Shown: piece after piece, positions 11,751 to 24,060 of the stretch | How the letters are laid out: the number at the start of each line of letters is the position of its first letter | How positions within the stretch are numbered: position 1 is the stretch's first letter | Source of the DNA: Mactromeris polynyma | Taxonomy: Eukaryota > Mollusca > Bivalvia > Venerida > Mactridae | Length of the DNA: 64,000 bases | Reading direction: 5' to 3' | Assembly (NCBI GenBank): GCA_032209605.1 | Contig: JASFXZ010000009.1 | Coordinates: 21,191,553-21,255,552, forward strand | Made by a program: the position numbers and the translations under genes | Notes under the pieces: generated by a model | What the model saw: only the letters and a program-made list of their open reading frames with translations | The model's database searches: none | What the model was told of the DNA's origin: nothing

Positions 11751-11860
11751 GTCTGGACGTAGTCGAAGTGTTAGTTTCTTCATCTATGTCTGGTCTTGGT
11801 ATACCTGTGCATCTACATCTGAAATGCATCTGGGTCGGCGGCAGCTGTAACTGGAAGAAG
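11751..11860 (+). CDS. Candidate internal exon, function unknown
   Basis: Acceptor 'cattttgcag'-like tract ('ttttcatttgcag') and donor 'AAG/gtaagc'. A 110-nt exon with one frame open throughout (36 codons after two carried-in bases): LDVVEVLVSSSMSG, then GIPVHLHLKCIWVGGSC, then a basic end NWKK. Another frame stops before the donor. It ends at a codon boundary. The product is not recognised. Confidence 0.45.
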
Positions 11861-14177
11861 GTAAGCAGGCGACATCTTCTTTTCGGGCTGGAACTGTCCC
11901 CCAGGACTTGACGTTGAAAACTTGAAGTTATATGCTGATTTGGTAGGCATAGTATAAACGTTGGATGTTTTAAAGTACTACTAGATAATCTGATGGTGTT
12001 AATCTCACTATAACCCATTACGGGATCAATTAAGATAACAATAGATTACTAGTATCTGATAGCAGACACTGATCTTATCTGCAAACAGTGTTGTATATAG
12101 GTGTTCAATATTTACCTAATTTGAATCAGGATTGTTTTCCTGCATAGAATGTGACAGATATGATTAAAGCATACCATTTTACTGGCCCAGTTTTGAGAAA
12201 TTTCATAATTTTTTATCAAATTTTGCATGAGTCTTTTCTAAATGAATGCTCATAACAAACACCATTTTATTTGATGCATGGCTTTTGGGGTCATAGAAAA
12301 TTATTACATTATCAGTCGGCAACATTGCAGTTTATTTCATGAAAATCTGTCGCATATTTGCAGAGAAGTGTGTAAGAAGTTTGGATTTGGATCCGAGTGC
12401 TTTTTTTCGATCGAGATTCTACTTTTACCACCGCCAATATCATCCCTGGTTATATTACATGTCCTTGGTTTTATTTCTTGCGTTGGTCGGTGACAAAAAT
12501 GCTAATTTTCACTTAGGGTTAGTTGTAGCCACATGCCGCACAGCTAGCTCCAAGAAGAGGAGGTAGTATGGCAATATTTGCACTTTGCAGCTTGGTCCTG
12601 AAATGATAAAATGTCGACATTATATCCATGACAATTTATTTCCTATCGCCAGGCAATCCATGACAATTGAGAAACAAATCCATGACATTGTTATTAGCGT
12701 TTAATACACAATTTTCGTCAGAACGGTAATGGTGAGATCGAAATCATTGCCAGAAATATTTAAGAATTTTACTTGATAGTCTCCCTTGATTATCCCTGAT
12801 TCTCCAAGGTGCGAGACTAATTGAATTGTCTCCCTTAGACATTGATCGCGGGGAATGCGTCACGGATAAAAAAATCGATACAGGGTCGATATTCATTCGC
12901 GCCTTGATTAGCCACCCCGCTGTGTTTAATCAGCATAATGAAATTGCCCGGGGCTGTACTAATTTATCAGAATGTATTATACATTTATGACACTTATATT
13001 GTAGCCTCTTTCGAAACAAATGATTTAAAATTGAATTATGCACCATAAGGTTTTGTCTTGTTTTTTTGCAGATGATAGCTACTTAGCTTTCTAGCATCGC
13101 AAAACTACATTTGTCTTTTTTCAACACAAATTATAATGACACTGAAAAAATACAACTACTTATTTTGTATGTTTCATTTAAAAACATTATCTCGTATTTT
13201 GACGATGGAATGCAATTATTTATACCGTCATCATATGTGCATTGGTGATAATATCTAATTGAAATAATTGTGATATATTATGTACAAGTGTGTACGCCGG
13301 ACGATATGTATAACATTCACGCCTGTAGTTTGAATAAAGTATAAGCAAAGACCTAAATACATGGTTACGTATTCTCTCTCTTTTGGTATAAGTGATATGT
13401 TTTATCATTTTTGAAAAAAACATCAAGCTACGTTGTCTTACTATTGAAGTGAAATTATGCATACGAAAAGTATTTAGTGTATATTATTCATTGAATGGTC
13501 TCTCTTTCGTCTCTTTTCTCGAAAAACGCTATAAAACGAATATCAAACCTAGTGGTTTTAAATTTACATTACATAAGTTATGCAGGCTGCTTGTCTAAAT
13601 AACTGTAGCATCTGTATTACAATATTAATATCATATTTTCACTTCTAAATATCAAGTTAAACAATATCATTATAGAAAAATGTATTTATTGTAATCGTGT
13701 TTTAAATTTTACACCTTTACAGATTAAAAAGTCAATTTATAATTAACCACTCCAAAATTTTATTCCAAGGCTATTCTATAAAATGTCACATTTCCACCCA
13801 AATTTTTCCCTATAAAGAGCACTAATTGTTAATTAACAGCTTGTATAATCGCTGCATCCGGCTTGATCACTTCAGTTAGATGTCATGCTGTACACGCACT
13901 GTTGGATACCGATCACGCGTACATCGCAATATATTGTGTATTTCAAAATTATGGGAGAAACATACCATTTTTCTCAACCCAACTCGTCAATAACCCATGA
14001 CCCTATTGACACCAATGCTTGACATAAATTAGACTTTGCATTGACTAAGCAGGAACCCCGTGCTTTTACTGGCTTGTTAAATGCTATATGATTTTCATAT
14101 TTATTCTATGTAATTCTCTGATCAGTTTGATGTTGTGTTAACAGTAATTTGGAATGCTAATATTTGTTTACTTACAG
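11861..14177. other. Intronic or intergenic DNA
   Basis: AT-rich. No exon pair found. A 21-bp sequence at 13364-13384 ('gttacgtattctctctcttt' plus t) recurs exactly at 19994-20014. Otherwise nothing was seen. Confidence 0.3.
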
Positions 14178-14272
14178 TCCCATCACCTCCTGTGGATGCT
14201 AGTACATTAGAACTCGCTGATAATATGAGTTTGCTGCAATTACAACCTTCACACCACCTATATGGATGGTAT
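14178..14272 (+). CDS. Candidate internal exon, function unknown
   Basis: Acceptor 'gtttacttacag' and donor 'TAT/gtgagt' (alternative donor 'ATG/gtatgt', ending at 14268). One frame is open for 31 codons: PSPPVDASTLELADNMSLLQ, then LQPSHHLYGWY. The Pro/Ser/Leu-rich peptide looks like a linker between domains. It enters with two bases of a codon and ends at a codon boundary. Confidence 0.5.
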
Positions 14273-15198
14273 GTGAGTAACTGGTCAATATAGTTTATTT
14301 AATAATACGTATCTCAATTTGTAACATAATGCATATGCTCTGGTTTCAACTTCGGAAATACGCAAGTTCAGTCTGATGGATGGGAGTGAAAGGAGTCTAT
14401 CTGTATATGGAATGTAGCAAAGAGACTTGTTGCTTGTACCCCTGGAATCATTCTTCACTTGATAATTTGTTAACCGTCTTGACAATCTTACAATACAATG
14501 GCTAATTCATCGTTGCATGAGTCATGTCAGTAGTTTTTCAATGACATAATTATATTCCCAGTGTATGCCATGTAATTTTTTATCTCCAGTGTTTGTTTTT
14601 TGGTAGAACAACTATTTTAGTGGCAATTTTCGAAAGTCGCATGGCCTTAATATGAAAACTACTTTTTTCCAAAAGTGGCACAAGAATAGTAAGTGAGTTG
14701 GTCATAAATAGCCAACTTTTGACTGTCTAAGCTTTCAAAGCTAGCATTGATTATTACTGTTAAATGCTCACAATATCTTTGTACTTCTTTATAATAATGT
14801 ATTGAGTAAATTTAATTTATTTAAAATGAGCATCAAAATCACTGCACCCTAAATATGGAACTTCCCTGCTCAGTCTTAACAGCTCCAAAATACCCTCTGC
14901 CTTTCAAGATTTGCACAACTGGGCATTTACTTACATTGATTAACTGTGTACTAACTGTGATACAACAGTCATTATGGGCTAGTCTCAATCCAATATTGAC
15001 AAGCAGGAGAAATATAGGGGTGTATGAACAACTGGTTTGATGCTGAGTGATGTTTACAGATTAACTTTCGTTTTGTTAATTGCTTTTTATTGACACCTAG
15101 CCATCTTAATTTTGGTGTTTGAAAGTAAAATGACTTTGTTTTTCATCATCCATCATTGTAGTAAATGAAGATATTGAAGATATTTGTTCGATTTACAG

Positions 15199-15299
15199 CT
15201 GATGTTGTGTATAAGTACAGAATCACCAAACCAATGAAGCTAGAGAACTCAGACACTGACAATTATCATGCATACACAAGGCACATGGTTTCATGGTGA
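15199..15299 (+). CDS. Candidate exon with in-frame stop, function unknown
   Basis: Acceptor 'ttcgatttacag'. The only open frame gives 32 codons, starting DVVYKYRITKPMKLENSD, followed by a stop TGA at 15297-15299. A strong donor 'CATACAG/gtaact' lies 20 bases beyond the stop (exon end about 15321). It could therefore be a terminal coding exon, or an internal exon with a recent frameshift. The protein-like composition (DVVYKYRITKP) favours real coding origin. No family was recognised. Confidence 0.4.
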
Positions 15300-15344
15300 T
15301 AATTCACAAGTACCACATACAGGTAACTCTTGCAGGATGTCACG

Positions 15345-15620
15345 TGGGCCCTACAGTTTCTACTTTTCCCTGCGTCTTGACTTGCTCCCTACTTTTTCCC
15401 TACTTTTTCTTGAAATAGCCCTAATAACCCTACTTTTGTTCTTTAAATTTTGAGAAGTTGACTCCAAATATGTATTGTGTGGTGAATTGTACCATTTTTG
15501 ATATTCCAAAGACAAGGAATCATCCCTTACTATTCCTATTTTAGGTGGTAAAATCCCTACTTTTGCCCTACTTTTTAAACAAAAACATAACCCTACTTTA
15601 TCTCAACGTTTTGAAAAGAG
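15345..15620. repeat. Dispersed repeat rich in 'ccctactttt'
   Basis: At least seven copies of 'ccctactttt' or close variants in under 300 bp, in an otherwise pyrimidine-rich stretch. It looks like an internally repetitive transposon-derived element. No coding frame is seen. Confidence 0.4.
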
Positions 15621-16273
15621 GTGAGTTGACAGCCTGTTCTTGTGTTCTCAAGTACTGTCACATTTGTTATACATTTATTTTCACAGTTGTCAGCCTGTGA
15701 AACTTGCTGTTTATTTTGATAAACTATGTAACTTTCAGTGAAGAACAGAACAGCATAGTGACCTAGTCATATTATAATAGGATGCAAATATACACTTAAT
15801 GCTAATACATGTACTGCTATACTGGTTAATCATATGTAAGGTGTAACCTCTACAGGACCACACCCATGGGGGAGAAGTGAATTTTTACTGCAGTTGAGAG
15901 GTTGTATTTCTACTCAGTTTATTTGGTTGCAAATCTTTACTGTGGTGAATTAAGCCCCATATACCTGTCTCTGTACTCCAACTTTTACACACGTCTTCGT
16001 ACAGTGACAGTATAGAGATGTGAGGTCCATGGCTGGACTATGTGGTGAAGTACTGTTGTTGATGAAATGGTGTTGCTCAAGAGATGGCCGCTCTGGAGAG
16101 GTAGCACTCTGCATCCCTTTTGTTATTATGCCCTTGGTCATAGCCTTGTATGTCTATTTGTTAGACAGTAAGTTTGTTAGTTCACCTGTCCAACTAAAAC
16201 TTTGTTTCTTTGGCAGTGTAGGATCGTAAATTGCAGTATACTGAGCTTAGATTAATATTATGAATTGCCAATA

Positions 16274-16462
16274 CAGTCAAACCTGTGTTAAAGACCACCT
16301 GCGAACAAAGACCACTATTGCAGAAACTGTCTGCAAAGACCACCAATTTTATCTCCCATCCGACCATTTTCAATGATATTTAATCTGTTAATAGAGACCA
16401 CCTGTAAACAAAGACCGAATTTTGCTGTTCCCATGGGTGGTCTTTACAGACAGGTTTGACTG
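16274..16462. mobile_element. MITE, 189 bp, TA target site
   Basis: Perfect 13-bp terminal inverted repeat 'cagtcaaacctgt'/'acaggtttgactg', extended to about 27 bp with one gap ('aaagaccacc' and 'ggtggtcttt'). It is flanked by TA at 16272-16273 and 16463-16464. Internal 'aaagaccacc' repeats. This is a classic non-autonomous pogo/Tigger-type element. Confidence 0.8.
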
Positions 16463-16628
16463 TACTTATACTCATTATACCTTGTGCATATTCATATAAC
16501 TGGTGCATTCTGGAGGATTAATATAGTGGTCGTTGTACAATGGGAACTAACAGGAACATATTAAAATAGTCAGGCTAGAATATATATACAGCTTAACTCA
16601 CTGTTTCATTAATTTTCTTCCATGACAG

Positions 16629-16683
16629 ATAAAAGTAGCCCACTATGTCGGTAATTGCTCAACTGCTAATCTAGAGGTCATTG
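16629..16683 (+). CDS. Candidate internal exon, function unknown
   Basis: Acceptor 'cttccatgacag' and donor 'TTG/gtaaga'. The 55-nt block is open in frame 1: IKVAHYVGNCSTANLEVI, then one base of the next codon. A possible following exon starts after 'cattttcag' at 16776. In the phase set by this exon it gives DKYRAWLVSWS and then stops; in another phase it stays open longer (NTEPGLSPGANTVRYTEK). The peptide is convincingly protein-like but not assigned. Confidence 0.45.
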
Positions 16684-16869
16684 GTAAGATGTTTCCGGTG
16701 TTATTCTGCTTATATGTTTCATGTACTGTATTGTGTTACCTACTATTTATCCATGCCTGTGGTACATTTTCAGACAAATACAGAGCCTGGCTTGTCTCCT
16801 GGAGCTAACACAGTGCGCTACACTGAGAAATGCCCAAAAGAGTCCACTGAAGAGGCAGCAGAAGCAATT

Positions 16870-17050
16870 TGCGTCCCCGACTCCCATTTTCAACTTACTG
16901 TGCATTCCTGTGACCCCTAAAATAATTTTTTGTCAAATATAAACTGCATATCTGGGACCCTACACATTTACTAAGGACCCTGATATTGTCAAACACAAGG
17001 GTCCAATGACCCCTAGGTGAAAAATCCTAGGGAAAACCCTGGCTTGTCAT
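16870..17050. repeat. Probable dispersed repeat
   Basis: Contains repeated 'acccctaa', 'gggaccctaca' and 'ggaccctgata', and ends 'aaaatcctagggaaaaccct'. This is the style of a short transposon tail and unlike flanking AT-rich DNA. Confidence 0.3.
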
Positions 17051-17224
17051 AATCAAAACATCATTTATTTGGAAATATAGACCATAGATTTATGTAACAT
17101 CTACATTACTGTTGGATCTATTAAAGATTTTCTCAAATTTGGTATGAGCTTGACAAGTTTTCTGGATTTGGGGGATTTGTTTTTAGATTTTTCCTCCACA
17201 CATTTCTTTTCTTGAACAACAATA

Positions 17225-17548
17225 CAGTAGAACTTTGAAACCTGAAACCGTTTTGGCTTGAACACAGTAGATACCTCGAAAAAGTTCTTAAGTCCCGGCG
17301 AAATACATTCTTATTTCATATTATCCAACAGTAGATCACTTGAACAGAGATAGCTCGAACACTTGCAAACGTGGAAGTAAAATTGGATCCGAAATTTAGT
17401 ATCTCAACCATTGTCATAGTGCATAGTTCACTTGTACCAGGGACAGTTAGTTTGCACATGCTAATGTATACCATAGATGCCTCGAACAATAGATGGCTTT
17501 AACTAATTGCTAGGTCTGACTGCAATTCGAGGTTTTGAAGTTCTGCTG
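17225..17548. mobile_element. MITE, 324 bp, TA target site
   Basis: Starts 'cagtagaactttgaaacctg' and ends with the inverse 'cgaggttttgaagttctgctg', flanked by TA on both sides. Interior 'ctcgaa' motifs are repeated in both orientations. It belongs to the same structural class as the elements at 6810 and 16274 but a different family. Confidence 0.75.
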
Positions 17549-18013
17549 TATGACATTTTACTTCCATATTATTATATTTCCATGTATACATATTAAATGA
17601 ATAATCTGATTTAGTTTTAAATGGAAAATATTGAAAAATTATGAAATTTTCAATGTTGGGCTTTGTTATTTTTCAAATGCATCCCAAAACAGGGGGTTGG
17701 TCTACTAAACAGGTCATATAGATGGTAAAGTGTCTTTAAAATTTGGATTTGTATTGGTGAAAATGTGTAGATTATCAAAATAATAGGTTTAACTATAGGT
17801 TTTAAAAAATGGCCATTACGGATCTACTACCTAATAGTACCAAACCTAGTATTGCATATCGTTGGCACATCATGCTCAGATAAATTTTTACTGAGTTATG
17901 GCCCTTCATTACTTTTTCATGAATACTTTTTGTCTGCGCTACTTCTGGGCAACCCTTAGTACTATCAATGACATGGTTGCATTTTCTCTGTCAATCTTGG
18001 GGTATTCATTATA

Positions 18014-18262
18014 TGAGCGCTGCTATGGAATTTACAACCTCTTCAGTAAGTGAAGTCATGTCAAGAAAACGCACACATGTGATGTCACTATTTGCATGCA
18101 GGAAACAATATTTACTCCATATGGTCACTTCGTTTTCATATTGCAATATTAGGCAAATATAGGCAAATATTGCTTACTGTCGGTACATGGTGACGTCATA
18201 TATGACATATGTGGAAATGATGTCACTTTAAGAAGAGGTTGGAAATCATACAGCGGCGCTCA
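18014..18262 (-). mobile_element. MITE family M1, copy 2 (reverse orientation)
   Basis: The reverse complement of the element at 7428-7653 aligns over its whole length. Shared blocks include 'tgagcgctgctatg', 'tttacaacc', 'aagaaaacgca', 'gtgatgtcactattt', 'caggaaacaatatttactc' and 'cttcgttttca'. It carries a small tandem duplication 'aggcaaatat' x2. Its ends are 'tgagcgctgct' and 'ggcgctca'. Confidence 0.8.
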
Positions 18263-20177
18263 ATTCTTGAGTGATACCTCTTGTAAACTTTGTACATGTT
18301 GTATATATTACTTTTTGTTTATAACCATGTGTTATATTCTTATGTAAGTTTTTATTTTGCACTCTGTCATTACCATTCTGTATGTTGTTCCATGGCATCA
18401 AATAAACTTCATTCATTATTGAATTTGTTGTTGTTTTCTGTAACATGTTATCTGTATATCATCAATGTAAATACATAAGGGGGCAAATGACCAGTTGCGA
18501 AGCAACTTGATCCAAAACGTCTGGGGGTGCAAAACAACTTGGGGCTGAAATAATTCCCAGAATCTTTGAAAGCAGGGGACGTTACTCTTATTTTGAATAA
18601 CCAATCATACCATCACAACAATTTCCATACAGTTTGGAAATAGACCTCGAAAGTACATTGTACATGTATGAATATTCCTCAAATATTGGCACATGATGCG
18701 GTTACACTGGTAACTATACGTCCTGTATGTAAAAAATAGTTAGAAACGCGTAAAAAACTCGTTATTGTCTGCCTTGTATAACTTGACGTTTAAAAGGTCT
18801 TCTTCATAGTTTCCACAGAGACTGCATACAATAACTTTAGCAGTCCTTTTGGAACTATTTTCCACCAATGTTACTTCCAAGGTCTTTTTTTTTGAAAATG
18901 CTGAGATTATCCCATTGTTGAATGGCAGTTACTAATTCCAAGATTCAAAATAGCTGCCATTTCAAACGTGAGTAACCTCCCATTAATTCAAAATGGAGAC
19001 AGGTAATATTAGAGCCAATCGCATTAAAATAAGCTCCAGTCTCACTCTCCTATACTATACGCTAACTGGATCTGATGACTGCACAGTACAGGTCACGTTC
19101 TTGTGACCTTTGAGTAGCCAATCAAATCGTCAGCTGCAAAATGCTTTGGTATATTTATGAATATTCATCAATCTCCGACGAGCTCCGTAAATTGTATTTG
19201 ACCGTAGATCATCAAGACGTTTCAATTACATATTTTCGTCAATTTCAATATGGCTGTGCCCTTGGACACAACCGCAACTCCTACACGGCAACATTCTTTG
19301 GTTGATCGGTGTTGTTTGTGTGGTGTTTTGTTTTTGGAAATATTCATAAATGGAAGCGGCAGGAAGGACGTTAAAAACAGTACACATGTATAAACAGAAA
19401 CTCAGAATAAGCGATGAAGCCATTTGAGAAAGACGACAAACACGGTTTGACATGGGAGCAAGGTCAGACTGAGGCTGCTTGTTCCTTCTAACTGGATTAG
19501 TTACAGTGTCTGTTGTTGTGTGCGTGATGGTTGGTTGATTTTAATGAATAGTTACTGCCTACTTAGTCAATTTATGTATATATGTTGGAAATCAAGGACC
19601 ATATAGGGATTAAGGGTGAGGTTAGCTTGCTGTCAAATCGATTTAAACCCCCAGTATTTTTTTGCTGACAGTTCCAAGGCTGTAATTCGCTATATGATTG
19701 TTGTTTCTGTTTGTGTTATGAATGTTTTTTGTATTTCACTCTCCCCTGTGCAATTCTGTCACTTTATACAGTGTTCAGATTGTTTCCTGCCCATGTTGGC
19801 CTATTAAGGCCAGTTGTCTTGATTTGTCCTGTGATCTTTTCTATCCATTTATTCCCACCTCCCCCTCTCTTTACTGTCCACTTTGATTCTCCTAGTTATT
19901 CCATGTGGTCTGCTGGGCCATTCCTTGTGCCTTGTTGTTTTTCCGGAGATCTGCGTGGGGAGGCACTGTCTTATGTATGTGGCTTTCCCTGTAGTTACGT
20001 ATTCTCTCTCTTTTGTAAGGAGAAATTTCATTGGATCACAAACGAGCACCTGGTTATGCATATCTATTTTTAGAGAGGTTATGTGAACGTGACCTCTTAC
20101 GGAGTGTAGTCAGATCCTAACAGTGGAAAGTAATGGAGCTTAAGTTAGGGGCTGATTTCAATGAGATTGGATTAGAG
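18263..20177. other. Intergenic DNA
   Basis: No confident exon. 18880-18990 has 'gagtaacctccc' and 'ttcaaaatgg' motifs like the array at 20.6 kb, suggesting a solitary outlying unit. 19730-20040 is unusually pyrimidine-rich, including 'cccacctccccctctcttt'. Its + strand frame of 120 codons is probably chance. Confidence 0.3.
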
Positions 20178-20352
20178 CAGGCATGAGAATTTTCTGCGGA
20201 TTCACGGAAATCCGCAGACTTGAAGCACGCAAGGGCCTTTTTGAGACAATTTAAGCCATCTTAGATGCTTAAAAACCAGGAGCTCTAGCAACTCCCTGGA
20301 CCCTTGGCAGAATTTTCAGCTGATATTGAATTTTTGCATTCTCATCCCTGTT
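20178..20352. mobile_element. Possible short inverted-repeat element
   Basis: The ends 'caggcatgagaat' and 'attctcatccctg' are near-inverse. Next to the left end is a perfect hairpin with arms 'ctgcggat'/'atccgcag' at 20194-20217. No target-site duplication was confirmed. Confidence 0.4.
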
Positions 20353-20369
20353 AGAGTGACGTCCCATGG

Positions 20370-22060
20370 TGTCAAGGTCGCAGTTTAAAATCAGGGGACA
20401 TCACTCTTACAATGGAAATCTGCTAATTTGAAAGCAGGGGAGGTTACTCAAATTGTGAATGGCAGCGCTGTGTGGCAGATTCAAATCCATAACCAACAAG
20501 TGTAACGCCTGTTTTTAAGATAAGAGCAACTCATACCTTAGCCTCTATTTTGAAACAATTGGACTTTACTTGTGTTGATATGGCGGCCATAATGAAATAA
20601 GAGGTCTTAATATGGCGGACAAATGCAGTACGAGTAACCTCCCTTTTTCCAAATTGCCGCCATTTTGAGACGGGACGTGAGGATTACCTTACTAAGTTTC
20701 CATTTTAAAGTACAGGGATGATACTTTTGTTGAAAATGTCGGCCGTTTTCAAAATGGGATTTATTTGCATTAAGAGATGTCAAAATATGGCGAACAAATG
20801 CAGTACGAGTAACCTCCCTTTTTCCAAAATTGCCGCATTTTTAAGACATGGGACGTCAGTTTTATCTTGCTAAGTCTCCATTTTCTCTGACTGCAAATAA
20901 ACGCCATTTTCATCACATGGCACATAACTCTACATTTAGTTGCCAGCATTCAGAGTAAACTCCATTATTACAAAATGGCGGACTTGTTATTTATGAGTAA
21001 CCTCCCCTGCTTTCAAATGAAGGATATTCGCAGTAAGAGTAACCTCCCTGGCTTCAATATGGCGGACATATGCTGTACGAGTAACCTTCCTTTTTCCAAA
21101 ATTGCCGCCATTTGAGACAAGGGACGTCAGTTTTACCTTACCAAGTCTGCTGTTTTAACCACATGGCACATAACTCTCTAATAAGTGGGCGCCATTCCAT
21201 GTCAGAGTAATCTCTCTTATTACAAAATGGCGGACATGTAATGCAGGAGTAACCTCCCCTTTTTTCAAAATGGCTGGTATTCGCGACCTCCCTTGCTTCA
21301 ATATGTCGGACATTTGCAGTATGAGTAACCTCCTATTTCAAAATTGCCGCCAATTTGAGATGGGGACGTCAGTCTTACATTACCAAGTTTCCATTTTAAA
21401 GGCAAGGGATGCCATTCTTACTGCAAATAAATGCCATTTTGACAACAGGGCACATAACTCTACATTAAGTGGTCGCCATTCCATGTAAGAGTACCCTCCC
21501 TTATTACACAATGGCGGACATGTAATGCATGAGTAACCTGTTTTCAAAATGGCGGATATTTGCTGCAAGAGTGACATCCCTTGCTTCAATATGTTGGACA
21601 TGTGCAGTGTGAGTAACCTTCCTTTTTCTGCTTTGAAAAGGGGAGGTCACTCGTACAAATCCATTTTGATCTAAAGGGCCAATACTGTTGATAATAATGG
21701 CGGCCATTTTGAAGAGTAGCCTCCCTTTTCCGAAATATTGGACCTCCCATTATTTCAAAATGCCGACTGTTTTGAAACGGGGGATAACAACCTTATTTTA
21801 ATTTGCCACCGTTTTGAAAACAAGGAAAGTTAATGCTGTTGTAAATGGAGGCCATTTTGAAAGTGGGGCCACCTGTTACTTTGCCGCCATTTTTATAACA
21901 GGGAACGCAATTTATGAGGCATATTGCAAATATTCCAGAAACAAGGGAAATAACTCTTTACTTGGCCCAAATTACAATTTATCTACTGTGCTTTAAATAT
22001 GGTGAAAATTTGCAGTAAAATTAACCTGCCCCCGTTTCAAAAGTAGCCCTTTTGACAACA
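20370..22060. repeat. Degenerate tandem array of about 270-bp units rich in ATGGCGG
   Basis: The landmark 'tatggcggacatttgcagta' with following 'gagtaacctccc' recurs at 20611, 20786, 21058, 21302 and 21590 (steps of 175, 272, 244 and 288 bp). Each full unit also has 'ttccaaaattgccgcc', 'gggacgtcagttttacctta', 'catggcacataactct', 'gccattccatgt' and 'ttacaaaatggcggac' in the same order. Units are heavily diverged. Flanks to 20370 and 22060 carry scattered motifs of the same kind. No protein is encoded. Confidence 0.75.
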
Positions 22061-22767
22061 TGAAACTCAAGTTATCCCCTACTTGGCAACTATTACTTCT
22101 TGAAAGATAATTTTGTAGGCAGGGACTTTATTCCCAACTTCTGGTGGCTGCTACCTTTAATCAATGGTAGGCCATGATGTGTAACTGTAGATTGTACCCT
22201 CCCCAGATACCTATGACTGACTATTATGTGTAACTGCTGTCATCAACTGTGGGTTGATGCGCTAGTTTTTTTATCATAAGTTCGAACTATGTGATTGGTA
22301 GAAAGTCTTTATTGAAGGATGATCGAAGCAACCAATTGAATGGCTGTGTTTGATCTATCCGAAACAACAAATGATCCCACTGGTGATAGAGCATTATTTA
22401 ACAGAGTAGATCAGTCATAGATGTCCATGGATGAGTTTATAGTAATAACTAAGAACCACAACAACAAGTAGCAAATTATATCCGGTCACTTCTACGGACC
22501 ATGGTCCTTTATGGACCAAACAAATGCAATAAACATCACAACATCAAGTTCATAAATCATCTATTTTCTCACACTAATGTCTTCGAAAACAAATCATTCA
22601 CTTTATAAGCACTTTTTTGTATTTATAGTTCGAATGTAAAACCATTGAATTTTGACAACTGTAACCATCTGGTGGTCATTTAATGAGATTAATTCCATAC
22701 CTGAAATATAAATAATGTGTAATTAATACTATAATTATTATAAAGTACAGAAAAAACCTCAATAATA
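22061..22767. other. Single-copy-like DNA
   Basis: No gene found. A perfect 12-bp palindrome 'ggaccatggtcc' is at about 22497-22508. Nothing else was seen before the satellite starts. Confidence 0.35.
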
Positions 22768-23306
22768 ACAGCATTAAGACCTATAGCAGGGTTTATAATG
22801 TTTAGCATCATTAAGACCTATTGCAGAGTTTATAATGTTTAGCTGTGTTAATACCTATAACAGCATTACGACATATAGCAGAGATTTCAATGTTTAGCAT
22901 CATTAAGACCTATAGCAGAGTTTATAATGTTAAGCAGCTTTAAGACCTATAGCAGAGTGTATAATGTTTAGCAGCAATAAGACCTATACCAGAGTTTATA
23001 ATGTTTAGCAGCATTAGGACCTATATTTGAGTAGCATTAAGACTTAAAGCAAAGTTTATAATGTTTAGCAGCATTAATACCTATAGCAGAGTTGATGATA
23101 TTTAACAGCATGAAGTCATATACATGTAGTTGAGTTTTTGATTTTAAGTAACATTAAAACCTGTAATAGACTGTATGGTGCTCAGCAGTATTAAGACCCA
23201 TAGTGGAGTTTGTTTATGTTGAGCAGCATTTAGACCTACAGTGGAGTGTATGATGTTAAGCAGCATTAATACCTATAGCGGAGTTTATGATGTTAAGCAG
23301 CATTAA

Positions 23307-24060
23307 GGTGGCCTTTCATCTCTCCAATTGATTCTCAGCAGAATTTCCACAGCACATATTAAATAACAGAGCTTACCCACAACTTATTGTTCACATTATC
23401 TGTGCCTTAAATTATCATACCATACAGTCGGTTTAGCCCTCTTCAAACATACTGTTATCTGCATGGTTACATCCCTTGTCATTGTTCACTTCTATCATAA
23501 TTTTGTAGGAAATACAATGTAACTTTAATCTGTCCCCAAACTATGTAATAAACAATTATGGTGGGTTAGCTCTTTCATTAATATTTGCTGTTTATATGAA
23601 TGATTCTGTGACGGTCTAACTTACCATGCACTGTGTATCAGTATCTCAGCATCAAACAAGTATCTCAACAGTGACTAGCAGATACACCAACATCACATCG
23701 AAAGGAGACCTGAAAATAAATGAGCACATTTGTAACATACCAGCAGTCATTGCTTTAATACAAAAAGTCCACACAACACAATATTGCTGGCAGACCCCTT
23801 CCCCATACACAATTCCTTCCTATAAATTACATAATACGTTATGTTACTTTTATTGAAAGTGCCCCAGTTGGCAGATGACTGCATATAAGAGGTGGCTGCT
23901 GAGACAGGTTAAAGTGATTCATTGAAAATGTCTCTGCTGGCAAGATACTGCATATATTAGGTGGCTGTTGAGACAGGTTAAACTGACTTATTGGAAATGT
24001 CTCTGTTGGCAGAAGACTGCATACAAGAGGTGGCTTTTGTGACAGGTTAAATTGATAGCT
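23307..24060. repeat. Satellite spacer, copy 1
   Basis: 754 bp from 'ggtggcctttcatctctcc' to 'aaattgatagct'. It holds a 76-codon + strand frame (23626-23856) and, on the minus strand, an 85-nt block (23625-23709) with acceptor 'ttattttcag' and donor 'gtaagt'. A second minus-strand donor 'gtaagc' lies near 23370. The last 200 bp are three tandem subunits of about 69 bp containing 'agaggtggctgctgagacag' variants. This copy differs most from the others (for instance 'cttcaaacatactg' where the rest have 'ctacaaacagactg'). Confidence 0.9.

Noticed and set aside
19711..20073. 120-codon + strand frame
   Set aside because: It lies in a pyrimidine-rich stretch with overlapping open frames on both strands and no recognisable motif or splice signal.
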